Shown piece after piece: positions 26,076-33,981 of a stretch of 64,000 nt of DNA (its first letter is position 1; each line of letters opens with the position of its first letter). The stretch comes from DATBLQ01 sp036555325 (GTDB taxonomy: Bacteria > Pseudomonadota > Alphaproteobacteria > Rhizobiales > Aestuariivirgaceae): positions 62,001 to 126,000 of the forward strand of contig DATBLQ010000028.1 in NCBI GenBank assembly GCA_036555325.1, written 5' to 3'. The notes under the pieces are model-generated. The model did no database searches and was not told the origin of the DNA. It saw only the letters and a list, made by a program, of their open reading frames with translations. The translations under genes and the position numbers were made by a program.

Positions 26076-27125
26076 ATGAGCAAGGCATTTCACGGCAGGT
26101 TCTTCGAGGACTTCACTCTTGGGGAGCTCATAAGGCACGCTACGCCAAGGACGATCAGCTACGGCGATGCGGCTATCTACACGGCTCTTTACGGCAGCCG
26201 TTTCGTCATCAATCAGTCGGAAGAATTCGCCAGAAGCGTGGGTTTTCCGCGGGCACCGGTCGATGATCTCCTGGTTTTCCATATGATTTTCGGCAAAACG
26301 GTTGCCGATATTTCACTCAATGCAATTGCCAACCTGGGCTACGCCGAATGCCGCTTTCAGAGGCCGGTCTATGTCGGGGATACGATACTTGCGGAGTCGG
26401 AGGTCATCGGGCTCAAGGAGAATTCGGGAGGTGAAAGCGGCATAGTCTATGTGCGCAGTACAGGTTTCAATCAACGCGATGAGGTTATTGTCGAATTCGT
26501 CCGCTGGGTGATGGTTCGCAAAGGGGGGCACAAGCCCTCGGCAGGCGCGCCTGGCGTTCCTGCGCTGCTTGGGCAAGTAGAGCCGGAAGCACTGGGCGGC
26601 GGCTGCCCGCGCATCGATGCCAAGCGCTGGAACTTTGACCTTTCAGGCAGCAGCCATAGATATTCCGACTATCGGGTCGGCGAGAAAATCGATCATGTGG
26701 ACGGGGTGACGGTGGAAGAGGCCGAGCACATGCTCGCGGCCAGGCTTTATCACAACACGGCGAGGGTGCATTTCAATGCATTTGAGGAACAGTCGGGACG
26801 CTTCGGACGGCGCATCGTCTATGGCGGGCATGTGATGAGCATCGCGCGCGCCTTGAGCTTCAACGGATTCGCCAATGGTTTCCAAATTGCGGCAATCAAC
26901 GCCGGACGGCATATTGCGCCGCTGTTCGCCGGTGGCACCGTATTCGCCTGGTCGGCGGTGAAGGACAAGGCGATGCTGAAAGACCGGGATGATGTGGCGG
27001 CATTGAGGATCGTGACGACGGCCACGCGCGACTTGCCGGCGGAGAAATTTCCATCGACGCCGGCAGGCGAAAACGGTCCCGGCGCGATCCTGGAAATGGA
27101 CTATTGGGTGCTGATTCCGATTTAG
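26076..27125 (+). CDS. mch: Mesaconyl-CoA hydratase (double MaoC domain)
   Basis: 349-residue protein with two MaoC/hot-dog halves. The sequence RFFEDFTLGELIRHATPRT at the N-terminus, then DDLLVFHMIFGKTVADISLN and GEKIDHVDGVTVEEAEHM in the second half, closely follow what I know of mesaconyl-CoA (beta-methylmalyl-CoA) hydratase of the ethylmalonyl-CoA pathway for acetyl-CoA assimilation. ATG 26076 gives the family start. It is divergent from the FAD oxidoreductase and directly upstream of sdhC (71 bases). The other pathway genes (ccr, ecm, msd, mcl) are not in this window. Confidence 0.88.
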   Translation: MSKAFHGRFFEDFTLGELIRHATPRTISYGDAAIYTALYGSRFVINQSEEFARSVGFPRAPVDDLLVFHMIFGKTVADISLNAIANLGYAECRFQRPVYVGDTILAESEVIGLKENSGGESGIVYVRSTGFNQRDEVIVEFVRWVMVRKGGHKPSAGAPGVPALLGQVEPEALGGGCPRIDAKRWNFDLSGSSHRYSDYRVGEKIDHVDGVTVEEAEHMLAARLYHNTARVHFNAFEEQSGRFGRRIVYGGHVMSIARALSFNGFANGFQIAAINAGRHIAPLFAGGTVFAWSAVKDKAMLKDRDDVAALRIVTTATRDLPAEKFPSTPAGENGPGAILEMDYWVLIPI

Positions 27126-27196
27126 ATTCTCGCATTTGCCTTGCCGCAGCCGGAAGGGTAGAACCGTCTCCATATTCGAGCTTAGAGTGTTGAAGC

Positions 27197-27589
27197 ATGC
27201 CACCCGCCGTACACCGACCGTTGTCGCCGCATCTGCAAATCTACCGACCGATGCTCACCATGATGATGTCGATTGCTCACCGCCTCACCGGCGCGGCGCT
27301 TTACTTCGGCAGCTTTCTCTTGGTGTGGTGGCTTACGGCGGCGGCGACGGGTCCAGATTATTTCCGGTTTGTACAGGGCATTTTCAGCTCATGGCCGGGG
27401 CTCGTCGTGCTCTTCCTGTTCAGCTGGGCGCTGGTGCATCATTTCATAGGAGGCATGCGCCACCTGATCTGGGATACGGGACACGGCTTCGACCTGCCGA
27501 CGGTCGAACGCATGGCGCAGCTCAACATTGCGGGCTCTATCGTCATTACCATCGCGATATGGGTCGCAGCCTATTTAATGAGGATTTAG
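27197..27589 (+). CDS. sdhC: Succinate dehydrogenase cytochrome b556 subunit
   Basis: Membrane anchor of complex II. The 130 residues start RPLSPHLQIYRPMLTMMMSI, have the SdhC signature HRLTGAALYFG and a heme-ligand region VHHFIGGMRHLIWD, with three membrane segments. sdhD follows five bases after its stop. Confidence 0.95.
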   Translation: MPPAVHRPLSPHLQIYRPMLTMMMSIAHRLTGAALYFGSFLLVWWLTAAATGPDYFRFVQGIFSSWPGLVVLFLFSWALVHHFIGGMRHLIWDTGHGFDLPTVERMAQLNIAGSIVITIAIWVAAYLMRI

Positions 27590-27594
27590 GCACA

Positions 27595-27975
27595 ATGCGC
27601 TTCAGATCGACGCTTGCGCGCGTGCGCGGGCTTGGTGCCGCAAGATCGGGCACAGAGCAGTGGTGGCAGGAACGGGTTACGGCTGCGGCGAGCATTCCGC
27701 TGACGATTTTCCTCATCTGGCTCGGCGGCAAGGTTGCCGGGCGCAGCTATGCGGAGACGATCGAGATACTGGGCCATCCCTTAGTCGCCATCGGGCTTAT
27801 CATCGCGTTAAGCAACATGTTCTGGCACATGAAGCTGGGCATGCAGGCGATCATCGAGGACTACGTGCATGGGGGCTCAAGGGTGTGGCTGCTCTTGGCG
27901 AATAATTTCAGTGTGGCGGTTTTCTGGGTGGCGGGGATCTACGCTGTCATCCGTTTAGGCCTCGGAGCAAGCTAG
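27595..27975 (+). CDS. sdhD: Succinate dehydrogenase membrane anchor subunit
   Basis: Second membrane anchor of complex II, 126 residues, three hydrophobic segments. The stretch NMFWHMKLGMQAIIEDYVH contains the heme-ligand histidine and quinone-site region. The ATG at 27595 is the only start compatible with sdhC; a longer in-frame reading would overlap all of sdhC. sdhA begins two bases after its stop. Confidence 0.93.
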   Translation: MRFRSTLARVRGLGAARSGTEQWWQERVTAAASIPLTIFLIWLGGKVAGRSYAETIEILGHPLVAIGLIIALSNMFWHMKLGMQAIIEDYVHGGSRVWLLLANNFSVAVFWVAGIYAVIRLGLGAS

Positions 27976-27977
27976 AC

Positions 27978-29831
27978 ATGGCGGAAGACAGTGCGCGAGT
28001 GGAGAAGGCCCTTACGCCCCAGACGGCTACGGCTTCAGGTGGGAGAGCCTATCCGGTCACGGATCATACCTATGATGTGGTGGTGGTCGGAGCCGGGGGG
28101 TCGGGCTTGCGAGCTACAATGGGCACTTCGCAAGCGGGGTTGCGCACGGCCTGCATAACGAAGGTTTTTCCGACTCGCTCGCACACGGTGGCGGCGCAAG
28201 GAGGGATCGCCGCGGCGCTCGGCAACATGGGAGCAGACGATTGGCGGTGGCACATGTACGACACCGTCAAGGGGGCCGACTGGCTCGGCGACCAGGATGC
28301 GATCGAATATCTTTGCCGAAACTCCCCGGAAGCGGTTTACGAGCTGGAGCATTTCGGCCTGCCGTTCTCGCGCACGGAGGAGGGGAAGATCTATCAGCGC
28401 CCCTTCGGCGGCATGACGACCAATTTCGGCAAGGGGCCGCCGGCCCAGCGGACCTGTGCTGCCGCCGACCGCACCGGACATGCGATGCTGCACACGCTTT
28501 ATGGCCAATCGCTCAGATATTCGACGGATTTCTTCATCGAGTATTTCGCACTCGATCTGATCATGGAAGATGGAGCATGCCGGGGAGTAATGGCCCTGTC
28601 GCTTGAGGATGGGAGCGTTCATCGCTTCCGGTCACATAAGACCATTCTGGCCACCGGCGGCTATGGCCGGGCATATTTTACATGCTCCTCAGCCCATATC
28701 TGCACCGGCGACGGCAATGCAATGGTTCTCAGAGCCGGGCTTCCCCTGCAGGACATGGAGTTCGTGCAGTTTCACCCAACCGGCATCTACGGCGTCGGAG
28801 TCCTGATTACGGAGGGGGTGCGCGGGGAGGGTGGCTATCTCACCAATTCCAACGGCGAGCGTTTCATGGAGCGGTATGCGCCCAACGCCAGGGATCTCGC
28901 CTCGCGCGATGTCGTGTCCCGCGCGATAACGGTGGAAATTCGGGAAGGCCGCGGGGTGGGACCGGAGAAGGATCACGTCCATCTTCATCTTAAGCATCTC
29001 GACCCCAAGATTATCCACGAACGTTTACCCGGCATTGCGGAAAGCGCCCAAATCTTCGCCGGAGTCGACGTCACGAGCGAGCCGATCCCAGTGTTGCCCA
29101 CGGCTCATTACAACATGGGGGGAATTCCGACGAACTATCATGGGGAGGTTCTCGCAGGCGATCCGAGCGATCCGGAAAAGACCGTGCCGGGATTGATGGC
29201 TCTTGGAGAGGGATCCTGCGTGTCGGTGCATGGTGCCAACCGGCTGGGGTCCAATTCGCTGAGCGATCTTGTCGTGTTTGGACGAGCTGCAGCGCTGAAG
29301 TGCGCAGAGACGATCGAACCCAAATCGCCGCATGCGGACTTGCCGGCGCGGGCGGGCGAAGCAGCGCTCGAGCGGCTCGACCGCTTCCGGTTCGCGCGCG
29401 GAGGAAGCGCCACGGCGGAGCTGCGGCTTGGCATGCAGAAAACCATGGACCGAAACTGCGGAGTGTTCCGCACAGCTCAAATCCTCAAAGAGGGTGCCCA
29501 GAAAATCAACGACATCTGGCGGGCGAGCGGCGACATCAACGTCAGCGACAGATCGCTCATATGGAACTCCGATCTCATCGAGACCTTGGAATACGACAAT
29601 CTCATCGCGCAAGCGGCGGTTACGGTCGAAGGAGCATTGTTCCGGACCGAATCGAGGGGGGCACACGCGCGGGAGGACCACCCCAACCGCGACGATCAAA
29701 ACTGGATGAAGCACACTCTCGCATGGGCAGACTACGCAAAGCGCACGGTGCGGCTTGCGACGCGGCCAGTGCATGCGTTCACGATGTCCAACGAGATCGA
29801 CTATATCCCGCCGATGCCGCGGGTTTACTGA
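27978..29831 (+). CDS. sdhA: Succinate dehydrogenase flavoprotein subunit
   Basis: Catalytic subunit oxidising succinate to fumarate. The 617-residue protein has the FAD-binding VVVVGAGGSGLRATMG, the histidine that binds FAD covalently (H69 in TRSHTVAAQGG), and the active-site region HPTGIYGVGVLITEG with GGIPTNYHGEVL. Length is normal. sdhB follows nine bases later. Confidence 0.97.
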   Translation: MAEDSARVEKALTPQTATASGGRAYPVTDHTYDVVVVGAGGSGLRATMGTSQAGLRTACITKVFPTRSHTVAAQGGIAAALGNMGADDWRWHMYDTVKGADWLGDQDAIEYLCRNSPEAVYELEHFGLPFSRTEEGKIYQRPFGGMTTNFGKGPPAQRTCAAADRTGHAMLHTLYGQSLRYSTDFFIEYFALDLIMEDGACRGVMALSLEDGSVHRFRSHKTILATGGYGRAYFTCSSAHICTGDGNAMVLRAGLPLQDMEFVQFHPTGIYGVGVLITEGVRGEGGYLTNSNGERFMERYAPNARDLASRDVVSRAITVEIREGRGVGPEKDHVHLHLKHLDPKIIHERLPGIAESAQIFAGVDVTSEPIPVLPTAHYNMGGIPTNYHGEVLAGDPSDPEKTVPGLMALGEGSCVSVHGANRLGSNSLSDLVVFGRAAALKCAETIEPKSPHADLPARAGEAALERLDRFRFARGGSATAELRLGMQKTMDRNCGVFRTAQILKEGAQKINDIWRASGDINVSDRSLIWNSDLIETLEYDNLIAQAAVTVEGALFRTESRGAHAREDHPNRDDQNWMKHTLAWADYAKRTVRLATRPVHAFTMSNEIDYIPPMPRVY

Positions 29832-29840
29832 GGCGCAGGG

Positions 29841-30620
29841 ATGGTGCAGTTCAGATTGCCGAAAAACTCGAAGGTCGTTGAGGGCAAGACCTGGCCCAGG
29901 CCGAGCAATGCTGCAGCGGTCAAAGAATTCAGAATCTATCGCTTCGACCCGGAAACGCGGAGCAACCCGCGCATCGACACCTACTATCTCGATACCTCCC
30001 GCTGCGGGCCCATGGTTCTCGATGCCCTTATCGCGATCAAGAACGAGCAGGACCCGACCTTGACCTTTCGCCGGTCGTGCCGGGAGGGAATCTGCGGGTC
30101 CTGCTCGATGAACATCGATGGGACGAACGGCCTTGCGTGCACACAACCCATCGCCGAGATATCGGGAGCGGTAAGACTCTATCCGCTGCCGCACATGCCG
30201 GTGATCAAAGACCTGGTTCCCGACCTATCGGTTTTCTATGCGCAGCTTCGCCTGATCGAACCCTGGCTGCAGACGGTAACGCCTCCACCGGAAAAAGAAT
30301 GGCGCCAATCGCCAGAAGACCGCGCCAACCTCGATGGCCTCTATGAGTGCATCCTGTGCGCCTGCTGTTCGACGTCGTGCCCGTCCTATTGGTGGAACGG
30401 AGAACGCTATCTCGGACCGGCAGCCCTGCTCCAGGCCTATCGCTGGCTCATCGAATCACGCGACGAAACGACGGGGGAGCGGCTCGACATACTCGAGGAT
30501 CCATTCAGGCTCTATCGCTGCCACACGATCATGAATTGCACCAAAGCATGTCCTAAGGGTCTCAATCCAGCGAAGGCGATCGCGGAAATAAAAAAAATGA
30601 TGGTGGCGAGAAAGGCGTAA
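29841..30620 (+). CDS. sdhB: Succinate dehydrogenase iron-sulfur subunit
   Basis: Electron-transfer subunit linking SdhA to SdhC/D. Its 259 residues contain the [2Fe-2S] motif CREGICGSCSM, the [4Fe-4S] motif CILCACCSTSCPSYWW and the [3Fe-4S] motif CHTIMNCTKACPKGLNP. Last gene of sdhCDAB; a VOC-family gene starts 32 bases downstream and may be co-transcribed. Confidence 0.97.
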   Translation: MVQFRLPKNSKVVEGKTWPRPSNAAAVKEFRIYRFDPETRSNPRIDTYYLDTSRCGPMVLDALIAIKNEQDPTLTFRRSCREGICGSCSMNIDGTNGLACTQPIAEISGAVRLYPLPHMPVIKDLVPDLSVFYAQLRLIEPWLQTVTPPPEKEWRQSPEDRANLDGLYECILCACCSTSCPSYWWNGERYLGPAALLQAYRWLIESRDETTGERLDILEDPFRLYRCHTIMNCTKACPKGLNPAKAIAEIKKMMVARKA

Positions 30621-30652
30621 CCGCTTTCGGTAAGCGAACGGAGGGAGGAACG

Positions 30653-31039
30653 ATGCTGGATCATGTGGGATTTGCGGTGAGCGATCTGAAAAGGGCACGG
30701 GAGTTCTATCAGAAGGCATTATCGCCCCTGGGCATCATGCTGATCTATGACATCAGCGCCGAGCAGACCGACGGGGAAGCCTATCTGGGATTCGGGGAAG
30801 ATCAGAAGCCCTATTTTTGGGTGGGAACCGGGGAGAGATTCGGCGGGCGACTGCATGTGGCGTTTCTCGCCAAAAATCGGGAGATCGTGGACCGGTTTCA
30901 CCGGGCGGCAATCGCGGCGGGGGGCAAAGACAATGGCGCTCCGGGTCTGAGGCCGCACTATCACAAGAATTATTACGGCGCGTTCGTGCTCGATCCCGAC
31001 GGCAATAACATCGAGGCCGTGTGCCATTTGCCCGCGTGA
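30653..31039 (+). CDS. VOC-superfamily (glyoxalase-like) protein
   Basis: 128-residue protein with the paired beta-alpha-beta-beta-beta fold of the vicinal oxygen chelate family. Likely metal ligands are in LDHVGFAV (His4), RLHVAFLA and the C-terminal DPDGNNIEAVC (Glu). It is of the glyoxalase/bleomycin-resistance type; substrate unknown. An AGGGAGG ribosome-binding site precedes the ATG. It directly follows sdhB. Confidence 0.85.
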   Translation: MLDHVGFAVSDLKRAREFYQKALSPLGIMLIYDISAEQTDGEAYLGFGEDQKPYFWVGTGERFGGRLHVAFLAKNREIVDRFHRAAIAAGGKDNGAPGLRPHYHKNYYGAFVLDPDGNNIEAVCHLPA

Positions 31040-31137
31040 GTGGGCAATGGGTTTGATGACGCCAACGCGCACTTAACCATTCATCAATCGAGCCATGGCC
31101 ACAATGCGTATCGGGGTTCGTTAAAAGGTGAGTGAGT

Positions 31138-31560
31138 ATGGCGCGCGTAAAAGACAAGACTGAAGGCTGGATCAATTCCGTAACAGTAACTTGTCCGGAT
31201 CGACTATCGGATGAGCCCACGATTATCGATATCAGGCGCAGAGGAAATTTGCCGCTCCTGGTTGGGGATCAGGTGTTGGCCGAACTTACTCGCGATGATC
31301 TCGTTGAAAGTTGGGAAACGAGTTCCACGCTGTCGATGAAGGACCTTGCCTCCATGTGCAGGACGGCAGGCGAGCGGCTTGCCAAGGCCCTGGAGGACAC
31401 CATCGAATCGGCCGACCTGAGCGAGGTCGTCACGGATGCGGCGGTGCTGTTTCTGCTCGCCATCAAGCGTTACGGCATCAAGACCCCGGATGATATTCCC
31501 GCCTGTTCGGTCAGCTATGATATAGAACGGGGCGAAGAGGTGGTCGCGTTGCCGGCTTGA
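31138..31560 (+). CDS. Conserved-looking protein of unknown function
   Basis: 140 residues, soluble, slightly acidic, with no motif I recognise. The N-terminal half is beta-rich (INSVTVTCPDRLSDEPTIID) and the C-terminal half helical (MKDLASMCRTAGERLAKALE). The ATG at 31138 is favoured over a GTG six bases earlier because AAAGG lies at proper spacing. It is between two VOC-family genes; a relation to them is not shown. Confidence 0.6.
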   Translation: MARVKDKTEGWINSVTVTCPDRLSDEPTIIDIRRRGNLPLLVGDQVLAELTRDDLVESWETSSTLSMKDLASMCRTAGERLAKALEDTIESADLSEVVTDAAVLFLLAIKRYGIKTPDDIPACSVSYDIERGEEVVALPA

Positions 31561-31576
31561 GGGAGTTCTCGAACAG

Positions 31577-32026
31577 TTGAAGAAACGTCCGCCCGACCGC
31601 GAGCCATGGATGAAGGCGGAAGACTATGGACGGATGCTGAAGCCCGGCATCGGTTTCAATCTGCTTGTCCGCGACATGAAGCGCTCGGTCGAATTCGCCG
31701 AAAAGGTGCTGGGTGCCACTGCCACCTACTGGGATGAGGATTTCGCGGTGCTACGGCTTTGCGGCTCGGAATGGATGCTGCATGCCGACCATGCGTATCA
31801 GGACAATCCGCTATCAGGCGTCGTTTCGGGCGTCGAAGGGCGCGGTGCGGGAGTTGAGCTTCGCATCTACGGCTGCGATCCGGACCGGGCGGAGGCGGCA
31901 GCGCGCGAGGGGGGCTTCACGGTGCTCGCGCAGAGCATGGACAAACCGCATGGATTGCGCGAATGCATTATCATCGATGATGAGGGCTATGCCTGGATTC
32001 CGGGCGTGGCGCTGAAGCGGAGCTAA
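31577..32026 (+). CDS. VOC-superfamily protein
   Basis: 149-residue member of the vicinal oxygen chelate fold (GIGFNLLVRDMKRSVEFAEK at the start of the first module; CIIIDDEGYAWIPGV at the end). The start appears to be a TTG at 31577, with GGGAG about twelve bases upstream; an ATG at 31610 is an alternative without a ribosome-binding site. Metal ligands are less obvious than in the neighbour at 30653, so it may be a binding rather than catalytic protein. Confidence 0.75.
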   Translation: MKKRPPDREPWMKAEDYGRMLKPGIGFNLLVRDMKRSVEFAEKVLGATATYWDEDFAVLRLCGSEWMLHADHAYQDNPLSGVVSGVEGRGAGVELRIYGCDPDRAEAAAREGGFTVLAQSMDKPHGLRECIIIDDEGYAWIPGVALKRS

Positions 32027-32079
32027 GGCCAAGGTTGCTGCTCTTGCTGGGATCAGGAAAGGCAGTTAGTTTGGCGGCT

Positions 32080-32095
32080 TAATGGTTTCACATTA
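32080..32095. promoter_or_regulatory. Short inverted repeat upstream of mmsA
   Basis: TAATG-GTTTCA-CATTA, a 5-bp perfect inverted repeat about 50 bases before the mmsA start. It could be an operator for a local regulator. Short repeats of this size also arise by chance. Confidence 0.2.
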
Positions 32096-32146
32096 GAACA
32101 GGGAGCGCCGCCCTTTGGTGTTTCGCATCCGGGCGGCTTCGGACAT

Positions 32147-33643
32147 ATGAGAGAGATAGGCCATTTTATCGGCGGCAAGAGAGTCGCCGGAAAGAGCGGA
32201 CGCTTCGGCGATGTTTTCAATCCCAACACCGGAGAGGTGCAGGCGAAGGTAGCCCTGGCAGGGCCCGATGAAGTTGGGGAGGCAGTCGCGGCGGCAAAGT
32301 CGGCGCAGCCGCAATGGGCGGCGAAAAACCCGCAGGTTCGAGCCCGGGTGATGATGAAATTCCTCGAAATCGTCGCCAAGGAAAAAGAGGACCTTGCCCG
32401 CATGCTGTCGATGGAGCACGGCAAGACGCTTCCCGATGCTCTCGGCGACATCCAGCGCGGAGTGGAAGTGGTGGAGTTCGCAGCCGGCGTTCCGCATCTC
32501 ATGAAGGGCGAGTTCACGGAAGGGGCGGGCCCGGGCATCGACATGTACTCCCTGAGACAGCCGGTCGGCATCGCCGCCGGGATAACGCCGTTCAACTTCC
32601 CGGCCATGATCCCGTTATGGAAAGCCGCGCCGGCAATCGCCTGCGGCAATGCCTTCATCCTGAAGCCGTCGGAGCGCGACCCATCGGTGCCGCTACGCAT
32701 TGCCGAAATTTTCCTCGAAGCAGGGCTGCCGCCGGGCATCCTCAATGTCGTCAATGGCGACAAGCAAGCGGTTGACGCCATCCTCGATCATCCGGACATC
32801 GCTGCGGTCGGCTTCGTCGGTTCGACGCCGATTGCCGAATACGTCTATGGGCGCGGCACATCGCATGGGAAACGGGTGCAGAGTTTCGGCGGGGCAAAGA
32901 ACCACATGATCATCCTGCCGGATGCCGATCTGAACCAGGCGGTCGATGCGTTGATCGGAGCCGGGTACGGTTCGGCAGGAGAGCGCTGCATGGCCATCTC
33001 GGTTGCCGTGCCGGTTGGGGAAAAAACCGCCGATGTTCTTCTCGAGAAGCTCGTGCCGCGGGTGGAAAAGCTCAAGGTGGGCCTGTCAACCGACCGGGAG
33101 GCCGATTATGGGCCGCTCGTCACCAAGCAACATCTGGAAAAGGTGAAAAACTACATCGATCTCGGCGTGAAGGAAGGCGCGAAGCTTGCCGTCGATGGCC
33201 GCGGTTTCAGAATGCAGGGTTATGAGAACGGGTATTTCCTCGGCGGCAGCTTGTTCGATCACGTGAGGCCCGAGATGCGAATCTACAAGGAGGAGATTTT
33301 CGGGCCGGTGCTGTCGGTTGTCAGGGCCAAGACGTATGAAGAAGGGCTCGACCTCGCCAACAAGCATGAATATGGCAATGGGGTCGCAATCTACACCCGC
33401 GATGGTGATGCGGCGCGCGACTTTGCGTCGAAGGTGCAGGTGGGAATGATCGGGATCAATGTGCCGATCCCGGTGCCCTTGGCCTATCATACCTTCGGCG
33501 GGTGGAAACGGTCGGCGTTCGGCGACCTCAACCAGCATGGGCCGGATGCGATCCGCTTCTATACGAAGACCAAAACGGTGACATCACGCTGGCCATCGGG
33601 CATCAAGGAAGGCGCGCAGTTCGCCATTCCGACGATGCGGTAG
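32147..33643 (+). CDS. mmsA: Methylmalonate-semialdehyde dehydrogenase (CoA-acylating)
   Basis: Converts (methyl)malonate semialdehyde to propionyl- or acetyl-CoA in valine, inositol and beta-alanine breakdown. The 498-residue aldehyde dehydrogenase has the NAD-binding FVGSTPIAEYVY and the catalytic Cys281 in GSAGERCMAIS, without the usual glutamate general base region of hydrolytic ALDHs, as is typical of MmsA. FGGWKRSAFGDLNQHGPD near the C-terminus is also characteristic. No mmsB or valine-catabolic genes are adjacent. Confidence 0.93.
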   Translation: MREIGHFIGGKRVAGKSGRFGDVFNPNTGEVQAKVALAGPDEVGEAVAAAKSAQPQWAAKNPQVRARVMMKFLEIVAKEKEDLARMLSMEHGKTLPDALGDIQRGVEVVEFAAGVPHLMKGEFTEGAGPGIDMYSLRQPVGIAAGITPFNFPAMIPLWKAAPAIACGNAFILKPSERDPSVPLRIAEIFLEAGLPPGILNVVNGDKQAVDAILDHPDIAAVGFVGSTPIAEYVYGRGTSHGKRVQSFGGAKNHMIILPDADLNQAVDALIGAGYGSAGERCMAISVAVPVGEKTADVLLEKLVPRVEKLKVGLSTDREADYGPLVTKQHLEKVKNYIDLGVKEGAKLAVDGRGFRMQGYENGYFLGGSLFDHVRPEMRIYKEEIFGPVLSVVRAKTYEEGLDLANKHEYGNGVAIYTRDGDAARDFASKVQVGMIGINVPIPVPLAYHTFGGWKRSAFGDLNQHGPDAIRFYTKTKTVTSRWPSGIKEGAQFAIPTMR

Positions 33644-33661
33644 TCACTGGCTGTGACGGAG

Positions 33662-33696
33662 ATGCTCAGACGACGGGCTTCACCCCGTCTCAGCAT
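33662..33696. repeat. Imperfect palindrome (ATGCT...AGCAT)
   Basis: The 35-base segment begins ATGCTCAGACG and ends CGTCTCAGCAT, the ends being imperfect reverse complements, and is followed directly by GACG. The CGTCAT/ATGACG edge is shared with the other repeats nearby, suggesting one family of intergenic repeats. Confidence 0.5.
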
Positions 33697-33722
33697 GACG
33701 TACTAGGCAGCGCTTCCTTCTT

Positions 33723-33798
33723 CGTCATCACCGGGCTTGACCCGGTGATCTACCGTCAGAGCGGGTAGCAGATACGCGGATCAAGTCCGCGTATGACG
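33723..33798. repeat. Pair of inverted CGTCAT...CTTGA palindromic elements
   Basis: Two elements face each other. The left is CGTCAT with stem ATCACCGGG, loop CTTGA, stem CCCGGTGAT (33727-33749). The right is stem ATACGCGGA, loop TCAAG, stem TCCGCGTAT, then GACG (33772-33798). The whole 76 bases form one imperfect palindrome bounded by CGTCAT and ATGACG. A related pair lies beyond the autotransporter gene at 37371-37479. Confidence 0.75.
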
Positions 33799-33981
33799 TA
33801 GGTCGGTGCTGATGTTTACCCTCCCCCTGCGCAGGCGTAGACAGCGCGCGGGAACGGGCCACACTCGAAATCTATCTATAGTTGCCGTTCATTGGTAAAC
33901 TGTAATTTAAGATTGCGGTGTGTCAATCCGGTAAGTACAATCGCGGGGTGGTGATTCCTTATCACCGATCGGGGGATCTAG

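Larger units (their letters stand above)
33644..33981. other. Intergenic region ahead of the autotransporter gene
   Basis: A 338-base stretch with no gene. Its left half is packed with palindromic repeats (listed separately). The right half (about 33860-33960) is visibly more AT-rich and probably holds the autotransporter promoter, although I cannot pick a convincing -35/-10 pair. A 6-bp inverted repeat, GGTGAT-TCCTT-ATCACC (33950-33966), lies just before the ribosome-binding site. Confidence 0.6.

Noticed and set aside
29025..30194. 389-codon minus-strand frame
   Set aside because: Antisense to sdhA and sdhB, both firmly identified.
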